Made by a program: the position numbers and the translations under genes
In this document: positions 46,745 through 59,829 of the stretch, in pieces
How the letters are laid out: each line of letters starts with the position of its first letter
Position numbering within the stretch: the first letter of the stretch is position 1
NCBI GenBank assembly: GCA_036872755.1
Contig: JAVHNS010000002.1
Coordinates: 1,550,001-1,614,000, forward strand
Direction: 5' to 3'
Source: Orbilia blumenaviensis
Lineage: Eukaryota > Ascomycota > Orbiliomycetes > Orbiliales > Orbiliaceae
DNA: 64,000 bases
The notes under the pieces: generated by a model
The model's database searches: none
The model's input: the letters and a program-made list of their open reading frames with translations, nothing else
What the model was told of the DNA's origin: nothing

Positions 46745-49038
46745 TCATGAAGCCAATCCAATCCTCTGCCCATCCAGTTTCTCATCTAGGTATCTGACCA
46801 ATTGGTCCCCTAACACCTGAATCTCGGCTTTATAACCCACAAACAGTAGCTTCCTTAGATCGTCGGCATGCTCGACCATTGCATTGCTACAATCCCGCTG
46901 GAGCATTGATACCGCTTTTGCCCTATCGTGCGCTGTCATTTGTAGTAATCCCTGCGGAGGCAAATGTGTATACCGTGCCCGTTTATGGTTATTATTATCA
47001 TCATCATTACGTGGCTGCTCTTCATCTTCACCTGCTCCGACTGCTGCTGCTAGGTTAAAGCCGGTGTGATCCTGACCATGATCTTCGATATTCTGAGACA
47101 CCCCGCTACCCGCGGAGCAATACTCTAAAATATCACTGAACTTGACCCCAAGATGCTGTAACGCCGGAACCGCCATCTGTTCATAAAACATACCTGCAGC
47201 GCGAGATAACAAGCTGCCGTTTTTGTACATGGTGTAGATATCAAGTCCGTGCGGATCATAGTCTACCAGACAGTAAAAGTCCAGATATCGGCCAGTTACA
47301 TTCTTGGTGAGGTAGAGATAGTGGGCAAATTCTCTGGTTGCGATGTCGGGGTATCCTTTTCCCTGTTTTTTGGTATATTAAACTCCCTACCTCTCCAGGT
47401 TGTGGCGAGGATGGGGTTTTAGATAAGCTTATTACTATCGTCATGATCGTGATTGGGTAGGGGGTGGAGGGGGGGTTATGTTTCTAGGAGGTAGTTGAAG
47501 CGAGAAGGGACGGTTTCCACCTACGCAAATAAGTATAGGGCGACCAGGAAGTCGCTTCCAATCCCCGGACTCTGCCAAAGTTCGAAAGATAGCCTAATTT
47601 TTTTTTATATAAATGCCCAGTTAGTAAAAAACACACTGATCTGGCATGAAGTAAAGAAAATCCCGGTTACGTTTTTGCCACTAACCTCCTTCTCGATTAT
47701 GAGAGCCGTATCACAGTCTCGGATTACTACCTTCTCGATATCGGTGGATGAGGGGATAAGCACGCCTTCGCCTTCGATGTTGCAGTTGATTATGCTGCCG
47801 TCGGTTTTAGAGATATCGAGGTCCCCGCAAACGAGGCCTTTAGCAGCGGCTGTCTATTTTTTTCACGTGTCTTTGTTAATCTTAAACTCGCGTGATTATT
47901 GTTGTTAGAGGATGTGATAGAACTAGGCAGCTTCACATACGATATGTAGTGACCGTCTCGGGACGCCAAGTGCAGAGGCAATATCGTCTACCAGGTTATT
48001 GACTGTTCGCTGTGACCCGAATAAGGCAACGTCTTTATAGTATATATCCCTGATATGCAAATTCAACTTAGCGTTCTATTTCGACCCCAATATGTTTCAA
48101 TTGGAGTTTGTCTTAGATCACATACCGCTTCGTATAAATTCTATCCAACTTGATAGCTTCCCTTACAAGCTCGAGGATCCTGAGAAATGCCCCTAAGTAA
48201 TCATAAGCATCCAGATCCCGTGACCACGTAGTATATGTATGTAATAGCTTATAGGTGGATATGCGCGTACCGAACTTTTGATTGTCGCGAGCCGACGGCC
48301 CGGGATAAACCAGTGTTCTCCAAACCCATTTCGGCTGGCTCCTATAAATGTATACTCATGAGTTTTGCGCAAATCATGAATCTGATAGCGAATAACAGAC
48401 TTCAAATGCAGCATGCGCCTCTCAGTGCCTCTAAGCTTTACCACTAGCTTTGATTTATCATCAATGACATCCAGAAATGCTGTGAAGACCTGATCGATCT
48501 TCTCGAGAACCCAGGTAGACGGCCGTGACGAGTTGTCAGGTTCTTCCCAGGTGATTGTGGTTGTTTTGTCTCTTCTGTTTTCGATAAATATCTTGTGTAA
48601 GCGGTCCTCAAGGCTCAATTCAGGTACTGGTGGGTTTATAGTATGGTCCGTAATCGAATCCGTTATAAGCGTCGCCGCTGGGGCAGGAGCGGTGCTGCGT
48701 GGTATTTTGTGCACATTTTGCGTTGTTAACGGGAGCACGAGGGAGACAGCAGGAAGATTCTCGGCGACAGGTTGGATAGGAGGGAGTATTTCTGCATTTA
48801 GGATATCCGTAGACATAGTACTTTGTACCTCTCCTCCAGCAGTCGTCGGAAACACAGGTGTCGTCAAGTCCAAAAATTGAGATTCATCAATGACGCCTAT
48901 GCTAATGTCTTCAACAGCATCCTCATCAGACCAACCGAAATATTCGCTCCCACCATCTTCAGTAGACGTTTGGTCTTGGTAAAGGTCTATAACACTGAAG
49001 AGTTCAAGGTCGTATGGGTCTTCTGGATTCGATGACAT
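46745..49038 (-). CDS. SPO11: Meiotic recombination endonuclease Spo11
   Basis: Complement exons 48397..49038, 48271..48334, 48126..48192, 47941..48049, 47686..47853, 47525..47593 and 46745..47362 give about 578 aa. Spo11/topoVI-A marks: KFGAFLRILELVREAI, then TKRDIYYKDVALFGSQ with the catalytic Tyr (about 262), VDDIASALGVPRRSLHI, the Toprim metal site ALIIEKE (Glu about 348), GKGYPDIATR, and LVDYDPHGLDIY (Asp about 407/409). The C-terminus keeps AVPALQHLGV, MTAHDRAKAVSML and KAEIQVLGDQLVRYLDE. Spo11 makes meiotic double-strand breaks by a topoisomerase-like transesterification in the nucleus. The first intron is the least certain: I used GTTATT 48396 to GCCAG 48335 because it opens KWVWRTLVYPG in frame. 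There is a long acidic N-terminus of about 150 residues and an insertion before the MTAHDR block. Confidence 0.87.
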
Positions 49039-49571
49039 TTTGTGTCTGTGGAGTGCTGGGCTAGTGGATGGGGGTGTGGGTAGGAGGTTTGGTTTACAGA
49101 CGGATGGATATAGGTGGTAGACTATGTTGCTGGGTTATATGTTCATATTGCACTACAATTCTAGATAAACAGAAACATTTACAGGCTATCATTCGAAGTC
49201 TTCTAGCAATTGTACCATAGCTTCTGGGCTCGATCTAGGGATACGGCCATAGTACCTACCTAGGTAGTAGGTACTGGGACCTGTACCTAGGCCTCTAATG
49301 TAGCAGAGCCTATATATAGAATTGGCAAGACACCACACCACTCGAGCGAAGTTACAGATGTAGGATATGGCGTAGTAAGGAAAATAAAGATCAAATGGTA
49401 CACTGTCTAGACGCCTTGGTCTATCGGCTCATACTGGTAGTCCTAGCGGAAGTGTATCATAGGCCCAATAGCTCCACGGAGCACGTCTGACACCAGGACT
49501 ACTAGCTTAGTGATAAAGTCGAGAATTGTTAGACAGTTTCATCGCTATAGTAATGATTACTGCTATGTCCA
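49039..49571. other. Spacer SPO11 promoter / QPRT 3' end
   Basis: The 533 nt hold the promoter of SPO11 and 3' UTR of the next gene. CTAGGTA words repeat near 49255-49290; otherwise nothing stands out. Confidence 0.5.
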
Positions 49572-50880
<1,309 letters not shown>

Positions 50881-51474
50881 TGTGAGAAAGAAGGAAAAAA
50901 CCAAGAAGTAGCACTTCGGAATTCACGCTAGATAAATAACAAGGTCGGTAATTTTTTTATATTCGTTTTCTTTGCGGCTAACTTCGGCTTGGAAGTGTTG
51001 CAATTTTCTTTCTCTCGGTCGATGGCCGTGCTGCCTTGATGTCTCAATTTCACGGTTATGACCTAGACTTCTGCCTGAAGAGCTCGAGAGCGCTAGAGAT
51101 TGGAGGTGGCTTGGCCTGCTTTTTTGTTTGACTTGACTCGTGATATATGCGATGAGGACGGGACGAATGGATATCGATGGATGTATGGAAGGTTGAAAGA
51201 AGGGTCGACGCATGCACCCCGCGTTCGTTCTAGATCCAGCTATCACTATCACTATCACAAGACTGGAACACGAACTTAGAGCACACACACACACACACAC
51301 ACACACACAACGACTGGTTGCGTTTGACAGCCGTAGGGGAGCGGGGAGCTCTAGCTCGACGTCACCGACAAAACAACCCCTACCATACATAGCTTCTTAA
51401 TACTACTACTACTACTACCGTCTTTCCCGACCGGTAATGCGATGCGCAAGAAAGCAGTTAGCTAGTCGCGTGAT
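50881..51474. promoter_or_regulatory. Shared promoter region of QPRT and EXO5
   Basis: Divergent start codons 594 nt apart. It contains a CA repeat at 51282-51309 and a short TAC repeat at about 51402. No TATA box is obvious. Confidence 0.5.
51282..51309 (+). repeat. (CA)14 microsatellite
   Basis: Perfect CA dinucleotide repeat in the EXO5/QPRT intergenic region. Confidence 0.9.
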
Positions 51475-53671
51475 ATGATGTCTCCGGGAACCCCAGCCAC
51501 GGCTGCCGCTTCCAGGCCCAATCGTCGGGTCTTTCGCCCTTTCGATGGTCGCTCGTCGACGTCAGGACCCTCCAACACAACACCGGCACTAATACCACCA
51601 CCACCACCGCCACAAGTCCAAGACACCGGTGAGGAAGAATCTTCACAAACATCTACAAAATCACAAGATTACGGTATCGACTTCGAACTCGACGATGATG
51701 ATGCCGGCGCGATCGAAGAAGTGTTTGCAGAATTCGAAAAGAAGCTGAAACAAAGTGATGGGAAACAACCAATAGCAGCGAAGACAATTCCAATCGATAA
51801 AAACAGCTTAGCTACAACGAGATCTTTTGAACCGTTGTTACCTTCACAACCTACACAATATTCATCTGGTTCAAGTGTGCATCGGGTGAGAATTGTGGAG
51901 GAGGAGGAAGGGGAGGAGGACGGGGAACCAGCGGGACAGGGAAATAATAACGATACGCTGGCGCTTGATGCTCTTCTTGACTGGGACTTCGATGATGCAG
52001 AGTTACTTGCTGGTATTGCCTCGCGGGGGCAGCCTAATCCACAGAATAATGATGATGAGGGGAAGGGCAAGCAAAAGGCCGATGGAACTTGGGATTCACA
52101 AGAAAATTGGCATGACGAGGAAGTTGACCAGCAGGTGCTTTGGGAGTATGAGCAGTGGGTTAAACGGACAGGCTACGTTGAGACTCCAGGCAAAACCGAG
52201 GGTATAAATCCCCACATGAATTACACTACATTTCTTTATTTTACTTTGGGTTACCGATCGAGCGGCCGCTAATATCAAAAAGCGTATAGAAATAGTCGAC
52301 GAGTCACCCCAGGCTAAAGCTGTTCAAGAAGAAGAGAAGAAGAATCAACAAAAATACCAAGATGCATTGGATGCAGGACTGGTGCCAGATATCGAGGATG
52401 CAAATGCAGATACACGGCCTCCATTAGAGAGGTGGCGCAGCAGGGGTGGCAATACAAAGCTATCCGTATCTGATTTGCTGTTCAATACGTGGTGCGAACA
52501 GCAATACCACTATTCGCTGCTCAGAGGGTTCAAGCGCCGGACCGTAGAAATGAAGGCCGGGACAAAAATTCATAGGGAAAAGGAGGAAGAAGTCCATACC
52601 GTTGTACCTGTCACTATCAAGACGAAAAATGATAGGTGGGGCCTTAAGATATGGAATATGATTCAAGGACTCGAAAGTTTACGAGCTGGAGGACTCACCA
52701 GGGAGCTGGAGGTTTGGGGGTGGCTTGATGGGGTTTTTGTGAACGGTATTATAGATGAAGTGAGTCTCAAAAGATACGAACGGGAGAGGGATGAAAAGGA
52801 GAATAGCAAAGTTGGGCTGGTTGGTGATAGAGGGGAAGAGAAGGTAGTATCTCTGCCAGAAAATGTCACGGAAGCAATAGTCATGGCCGCTGCCCCTACA
52901 GAGAATAAGGTTGATGGGCCTCCAGAGACCCCTAAGAAAAAAAGAGGGCGCCCGAGGAAGACACCAGAACCGACGTCACCGGGTCCTCAGACTCCAAAGC
53001 AGCAGCAGAAATCGATATTGGACTATATGACACCAAGTCCGAAGAAGACCCGCTCGAAAGGGCAGCCTGCGTATGTCCTCGATCTTAAGACAAGGGCTTC
53101 GTCGAGTATACCTAAGCCAGGGTCATCACAATCATTGGCCGTTCATATCCAGCTGATGCTATACCGACATCTATTGAATGACATGCTTAAGGCTACGCCC
53201 AAGTCGATGGTTAAGAAACTTTGCAAACATCACGACCTTTCGGCTGATGAGCCCTTCTCGGATGATTTGATAGCTGGATTGGCGGGGGATGGCATCGAAA
53301 CCGAGCTGAGTAGCGACGAGCTATCGCTGCTACTTGACAATAACTCCATCGAAAAGCTGTATACCCTGTTTCAGAAGAAACTGAAACAGACAATCAGTAT
53401 CGTCGAGCCTGAGCTGACGGTCGTTTATCGTTGGCAAAAGGACGGACAATTCATGGATTCTGTCAACTATGTGGCGGATGATGAAATGCTGAAGAAGCAT
53501 CTGGATAGCGTAATATCATGGTGGAAGGGACAGCGGGAGACGGTCGGAGTGCCCATTGAGGAAGCCTGGAAGTGCAAACAGTGTGAATTCGTAGACAACT
53601 GCCAGTGGATCCAGAGAGCAATGGAGGAGCGAAGGGCCCAGATCCGGGAGAGGCGAAGTGCAGCAGTGTGA
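51475..53671 (+). CDS. EXO5: Exonuclease V (Exo5/Dem1 family)
   Basis: Exons 51475..52201 and 52290..53671 give 702 aa. After about 275 disordered acidic residues come the Exo5 PD-(D/E)XK nuclease motifs: KLSVSDLLFNTWCEQQYHYS, MKAGTKIHREKEEEV, GLESLRAGGLTRELEVWGWL, GVFVNGIIDEVSL (catalytic Asp/Glu), YVLDLKTRASSSIP (Asp-x-Lys) and HIQLMLYRHLL. The C-terminal cysteines WKCKQCEFVDNC plus Cys in NTWCEQ are the four ligands of the family's [4Fe-4S] cluster. Exo5 is a bidirectional single-strand exonuclease; in yeast it serves mitochondrial DNA, in animals nuclear repair. An insert between the GIIDE and DLKTR blocks carries an AT-hook (KRGRPRK) and QKSILDYM, a PIP-box-like motif, suggesting nuclear action. 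Intron acceptor TATAG at 52289 chosen to keep frame. Confidence 0.9.
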
Positions 53672-53984
53672 ACATCCACTTTTTTTTTTATTAATATTGC
53701 AGCGACATGTATAATTGAACACAAGGTGTGATATTACTATACTTTTCCCCCTGGCTGGATTAGCTTGAAGTCGAGGGATCAAGGCTTGGCGTGGTCATGA
53801 ATATGCTTATTTTTGCCTTGTCGCATGTTCGGCTACATTCTCCACATATCGCACTCGCCCAAGCTTCCAGCTCTCCTCTTCTCTTCCTCTCTCTCTTTTA
53901 ATTTCCTTCCACGTCTCCAATTGGCAACAAACCCCTTCCGCTCTTTTTGTCTGCTTCATCGCCACGCTTCAGCTTCGAAAAGCG
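53672..53984. promoter_or_regulatory. EXO5 3' end and ceramide glucosyltransferase promoter
   Basis: Short 313-nt tandem spacer, with a CT-rich stretch at about 53865-53905 preceding the start codon. Confidence 0.5.
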
Positions 53985-55543
53985 ATGGGTGACCAACAGG
54001 GAGACGCCTATTCATATGCTGACCTAATCGCCCAAGTCTCAGCCGTCGTCGCGGTTGTATGGTACATTGTCATCTGGTTAATTGGCATACTTGGCCATGT
54101 CCGAATGTGAGTTCGCTGTCCCTTTAGAGCTTCTCGACAGCAATAGGACCTATCTATACCTTCAGTTATTCTGACACAGTATACGTGGAAAACTACAGAC
54201 GAATAGGAATAACTCGGAAGCTGGCACCCGGGAGCCCGAGAGCAGAAGCTGTATCCGCTACCCTCGACTCGTCTAAGGCACCTGGTGTGACTGTGATCCG
54301 ACCTATCAAATCTCCTGGCAAATTCCAAACAGAGCCACACCTTGCAGAATGCCTCCTTTCTACAGTCCGACAGAGATACCCTCGTTTCGAACTCATACTC
54401 ACCGTTGCCGACGTGGACGATCCAGCAATCCCTGGAATCCGCCAGCTGATTCGCGACCACCCGGATCAGGATGTCAGCTTGATTATCGGCGACGAGAAGA
54501 TCGGGATTAATCCTAAGATTAATAATCTTGTCCGTGGATGGCGAAAGGCGAAGTACGATATTATCTGGATTGTCGATTGTAATGTCTGGCTGGATCATGG
54601 AGCTATGGGGAGGGCTGTGGACGTCCTTCTTGGCCATCCATGGGACCGTGAACCCCATAAGCCATCTCGACGTCCTGCGAAGGTCGTGCATCATCTACCA
54701 ATCTGCGTCAACACGACTGGAACAGACGAGGCTCTGATACCCTGGACCGGCCGATTCGATAGACTCGGATGTGCGTTGGAAGAAGCATTCTTGTCTAGTT
54801 CCCACGCAAAATTTTACGTTGGGATTAACACCGTCGCCATCGCTCCTTGCATGATCGGGAAAAGCAACATGTTCCGAAAATCGCACCTTATGGAGCTATG
54901 TCCCAAAACTCCCTACAGCGAAGGTGGGATCACATCCTTTTCTTCAAAGCTGTGCGAAGACCATTTGATCGCCGAACAGCTTTGGAAATACAGCGTTAAA
55001 GACGATGTGAAGTACAACAATGAAAACAATACTAGTACAGGATTGATCAAGCATTTGCTGTTGAATGAGCCATGTTTCCAGCCTATGAATGAGATGACGC
55101 TTTTTGAATACTGGACACGCCGCAGTCGTTGGTTGACGGTGCGAAAGTTTTCGGTTCTGGGGGCGGCGCTCGTTGAACCGGGGACGGAGTGCTTTCTGGG
55201 GTCATACCTTGGTGGGGTCGGGCTAAAATATTTGGATCTGTTGCCTGCGGGGTGGACGGTTGGGCACTTTTGGGTGGCGAGTGTGGCGGCCTGGTTCCTG
55301 TCAGACTGGTTCCTTTACCAGGATATTCACAGATACGCGACCGTCGACAGGGAGGATCCTAATTGTCCCGTCTGGCTGAAGCACGGTCGGAGACGAAGCT
55401 TTTTCACATGTTTTTTGCAGTGGTTCGGACGAGAGGCACTTGCCCTACCGATTTGGTTTAACGGCATGTTACGTGGGGATGTGAACTGGCGCGGGAACGA
55501 ATTCTCAGTTACTGCGGGCGGAGTAAGGCAAGCGACTCGATGA
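53985..55543 (+). CDS. Ceramide glucosyltransferase (GT21)
   Basis: Exons 53985..54106 and 54166..55543 give 499 aa. One N-terminal membrane helix (VSAVVAVVWYIVIWLIGIL) is followed by the GT2/GT21 catalytic domain: VTVIRPIK, ELILTVADVDDPAI (D1), GINPKINNLVRGW, YDIIWIVDCNVWLD (D2), LCEDHLIAEQLWK (D3) and the RRSRW motif corresponding to (Q/R)xxRW. Additional hydrophobic helices lie near the C-terminus (VGHFWVASVAAWFLSDWF). The enzyme transfers glucose from UDP-glucose to ceramide to make glucosylceramide at the Golgi. The short LIIGDEKIGINPKIN stretch lacks the longer insert seen in many fungal homologues and reads like the animal enzyme. Acceptor TTCAG 54165 gives an in-frame ATT codon across the intron. 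Confidence 0.9.
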
Positions 55544-57181
55544 TTGGAGTTACGGAGGAACGGGTAAGACGATGACGATAGCGATTTGGGCTTAGGTCTT
55601 TTTTTTTGTGAAAAAAGAGGGTTTCTTGCTTCGCCCGTGATAAACAAGAAGTATCCTGAGGATTATACTTCGTTGTTTCCTGTTTCCTTCTTTCTTTTAA
55701 TCTTTTTTTCTTTTTTTTCTCCTTCTTTCTGCTTGATTCCTCATACCGTCGAATACATTCTGTAGAAGCAGGCAAGGCGTTTTCTTTTTGTTTCCTCTTT
55801 TACATTAGAAATTCTGAGCAATTGGTTGGGGAAGGGAAAGACACGGATTACAAACAAGTACTTCAACCGTCATTGAGAAGACGGAGACGCTATTCTCCTT
55901 ACTTGAGTTCTTACCTAAGTACTTTAAATAGTCCGATATCGTGCCTTCGTTTTCCCCCGCAAACAAAAGCCAGGCACCGAAGAGATAAGGTTAAAAATTT
56001 TAAATTTAAAAATAAAACAAAGATCCAGCTGTTCACCGGACCAAGATCCAGCAGGAGAGAGAAAGAATCCAATCCAGTTAGTGATCACGAGCCTTCCTGT
56101 CGTTTTTGGTACCATGTACCCCCCAAAAAACCCACACAGCACGCCAGTTTATGTAAGCTGGGACATATCAATTCATGCTATCTGACGTATCTTGGACACG
56201 ACCTCTTAAGCAGTTTAATTGGCAGCGGGCTCCTTTTGTCGGCGGTGCATTTTAGATACCTACTCGGCGTGATAATCGAACGAACCAAGCAGCCTGGCTG
56301 GAAGCCCCAACCGAAAAAAAACCAGCAGGGAAAGGAGGGACTTTTTTCTTCTTTGTCTTATTTTGTCCAACCGTTTGATTCGATTACCAGAGATATCTGC
56401 GGATTCCTGTTCCTCGCCCTTCCCGAAAAGCAAGTCAGGCAAGGAAGCAATAAGCAACGTTAACGTCCGCGTCCAAGCACGGGGCCATTGAGTCGAATTC
56501 CAGTGGGTGACTCCACTCCCGCAGACACCACTTGCACCCACCGACACGCGAAAAGATATAGCAGAGAGAAAAAAGAAACGCTTGAGAAACAAAAAAAAAA
56601 AAAAAGGAAGAAGCAGAAGAGATAGAAGCCATTGAGCAGCAACGTACGGGCATAAGGCCAGGCACCATCACCCAGCCATTGCAAGGGTGAAACACCAGAG
56701 AATCGAATCCAGAATCCTTAATCCGACGAGCAGGGATTTCCAAAGAAGGTGCTGGTATTCGCCCGCAGATTACACACCCGGTGCGGTGCAGTGCAGAGTT
56801 GGGCCTGTTTGTGTTTCTCTCTCTCCGATTTTATCGCATTCTTGTGGTTATCTGCTGCTGCTGCTGTGGAATCGCATATATAAGTAACTAACACCTACCT
56901 GCAGATAGATCTGTTGGCTCCAGTGTTCACGACAGGATACAGGACAGGATACAGGACAAGACAAGGACAAGACCTAGTACCGTACAGTACAGTACATACA
57001 GCATACAGTAAGGTACCTAGGTAGACTGCTACTTAAAAAGGACCTCAAGAACGATCAATATTTCACCATTCATCAATTATCACAATTAAACTCTTCCTAC
57101 TTCGGAAAACCACTTCCATTTTTCAAATCGACGTTATATAAACTACGACAAATCCTACAGTTGCGACATCGGGTTTACAAT
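55544..57181. other. Gene-free spacer, 1.6 kb
   Basis: It contains the 3' end of ceramide glucosyltransferase and the promoter and leader of the next gene. A GGATACAGGACA-type tandem repeat is at 56931-56973. Open frames have no protein-like composition. Confidence 0.5.
56931..56973 (+). repeat. Imperfect tandem repeat (ACAGGAT/ACAGGACA)
   Basis: About five tandem units of ACAGGATACAGG or GACAAGACAAG type, about 210 nt upstream of the phosphatase start codon. Confidence 0.7.
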
Positions 57182-59286
57182 ATGGGTCGGCCACGGGTAC
57201 GTTCAGGACCTGTCTTCCTACTTTTCATGGAGCCTTTTTTTTTTTTTTTTGTTTCGTCATTTCTTTCTTCGATCTTTACCGTTGTTGTCTTTGCATGAGA
57301 GCTAACCTTTTCTCCCACCTTTTTGTTGCTACTTTTAGTTAATTATCCTTATTCGACACGCCCAGAGCGAAGGCAACCGTACGTCTCCCCTTAGCTTTGT
57401 CGATACTATCAAGTATCCATACTCTCTGTTATCTGGATCTAACTCGAGCCCTTCTTCACTCCTACGTTTTATGACGATAGAGAACAAAGCGATCCACCAA
57501 ACCATCCCAGATCACCGAGTCAAACTCACACAGTTCGGCCATGAACAAGCTCGTGCGGCTGGCCACCGGTTAAAGGACATCCTTCTACCTGAGGATACTT
57601 TACAGATCTACACTTCCCCATACAGGAGGACAAGGGAGACGACTGCCAATATTGTTGAGAGTTTGGGGGAGGATTGGAAGCATAAAACAACGGTATATGA
57701 AGAGCCGAGGATCAGAGAACAAGGTTAGTTATGCTCCCCTAGGTTTCTTTTTTGTATTTTGTCTTTAGGATTCCTTTTTTTTTTTTTTTTTTTTTTGGCG
57801 GGATGAAATGGCATGCTAACCCTCTGGCTGTGAAGATGTAATAGGTTTCCTCCAATACTGGTCTGGCGATTTTCGCTATGGTTTTCTTACCAGAATGGAT
57901 CAGAGATACTAACGGAGGTAAAAAAATCTGTATAGTTCGGAAACTTCCAAGGATGCTCGGCATATCAAGAAAGAATATGGCAGGAAAGAGCCGCTTACGG
58001 TCATTTGTGGGTGTTTCCCTTTAGCCCCCCTCCGCTTGTTTTCTATCTTCGTCACCCGATTGGCCTTCCGCTTTTTTTTTATATTACCCATTTTACCGAC
58101 CATTTTCGTTCGGGTTGCGCAATTGCATGGAGCTAACCATTATCTACCGGTATCGTGATACAGCTTCTACCGAATCCCTAATGGTGAGTCGGCAGCAGAT
58201 GCGTATGACCGTGTAAGCGGATTCAATGAAAGTCTATGGCGTCAATTCGCGGAGCCGGATTGTCCAAGCGTTATTATCCTTGTGACACACGGGCTTATGA
58301 CGAGGGTGTTCTTGATGAAGTGGTATGTTCTCTCTCTCTCCCCTGTATACCTATTACCTGGCTCCGGGGAATAATTAACTAACCTATATTGTCACACCAC
58401 AGGTATCGTAAGTGGATAACCTATTATAGATATCTACCAAAGATAGCAACCAACTAACGGCCCCGATCGGGTGGAAAAAACAGACTACACCGTCGAAGAA
58501 TTCGAAGACTGGATGAACGTCGAACACTGTCAATTCGTGGTCATGCGGCGTAACGAAAAGGGAAAATACGACCTCGAAACAAAACTACGCACATGGACCG
58601 AATACGACCGCGAGCAAGCCGAAGCTGCGAAGAACGATCCCAACCTGGCTGCGCAGCGTGCGGCGAAACAAAAGAAGTTCCAGTCACTTAAGAGGAAATG
58701 GGGTGGTTGTCCGGATGGGTGTACGCACGGAGCGCAGATGGCGGTTCAGCAGGTTACTGCGGCGGCGGCTCCTAGTAATAGCAGTGGTGGGGGACATAGT
58801 CATAGTCAGCATCAGCATCAGTCTATTGCGTCGGTGATCGATCAGCATGATAAGGAGGCGATTGAGAAGGCTCTTGCTGGGAATTTGTGCTCGAACTGTG
58901 GGCATGAGGTCAACAGGATCAAGATTAGTAGGAAAATGTCGAGGCCAGTGGTTCGGGTTGAGCCACCGTCGGCTATCGATAGTTCTTCTGATGAGGAGTG
59001 TAGGACAAGCAGCGATGGGAAATTACACAGCGGTATTATCAGAGGAAGGGATGGCGGCGGCAGCAAGAGTGGATTCAACAGCGACTACGAAGCAGAAGAC
59101 GAAATTGATAGTGAGAGGGAGAAACAAGAACTCAATGAGGAGAATTTTAAGTTGTTGCATGCAAAGACCGAAAAGCTAGGGGACATTAAGAGCGACTCGG
59201 AGTGGTCGAGGGGATCGCAGCCAGACTCTGAGCCCGGCCAGAACGGATTCGTCGTCAACAAGGGAAAGGGCGTTTCGAAGACGTGA
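57182..59286 (+). CDS. Histidine phosphatase (phosphoglycerate-mutase family) with disordered tail; 2-nt and 5-nt exons
   Basis: Exons 57182..57196, 57339..57378, 57481..57723, 57836..57837, 57936..58006, 58164..58322, 58403..58407 and 58484..59286 give 445 aa. Domain: LIILIRHAQSEGN holds the phospho-accepting His in the RHG-type motif; TSPYRRTRETTANI, EEPRIREQDFGNFQG and ILVTHGLMTRVFLMKWYH complete the fold with the second His. The last about 200 residues are disordered and acidic, with a CxxC pair (CSNCGHE) and His-rich stretch. Relatives include fungal Det1-type broad phosphatases; the substrate is unknown. Exon 57836-57837 (AT) turns G into GAT for the Asp of QDFGNFQ; exon 58403-58407 (GTATC) completes Trp-Tyr and starts His of KWYH. 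Without these two exons the conserved blocks are out of frame. Confidence 0.85.
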
Positions 59287-59795
59287 AGCGGGTTTGGTAG
59301 CGATTGTATCGGTGGTATATCTCCGGAGATTTGACAGTTTCGTATGCAAATCGGGCTCTTCTTCTTCTTCTTCTTTTTCATCTTTCTTCCTCTTCTTCTT
59401 CTTTCCACCTCTTATTTTCCACATAACTCTTTTTATGGCTTCTAGAGCGATCGTATTGGATATTTTCCACTGCCTTTTTTTTTTTTTTTGCATCAGGATT
59501 GGGGATATACCTGGAACGGCGGGTGGCTTTTGTTCGTTTATATTGTTTTTGTCCCTTTATTTTTCTTACGAAGCCTACATTTACTTTATTTCGGCCGTTC
59601 TGTCTTGCTTTTGGAAAAAAATGCTGCTTCTCTTCTCTTTTAGAGGAGTTCATGGCGTCTTTGTTTTCATTGGCGAGGCATCTACATGCATATGCGTCTT
59701 CTTCTATAACGTACTTTCCATTCAATTATAATTCTTTTGATTGCTTTTTGGTAACGTTTGTCATCTCTTACGCTTCATGATCAATTATCCTTTTT

Positions 59796-59829
<34 letters not shown>

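Noticed and set aside
52202..52289. EXO5 broken by a stop at 52272
   Set aside because: A GT-AG intron with a GCTAATAT branch removes the stop and joins the frames.
57724..57935. Phosphatase gene as a frameshifted pseudogene
   Set aside because: The apparent frameshift is repaired by a 2-nt exon with full splice signals, and the rest of the gene is intact.
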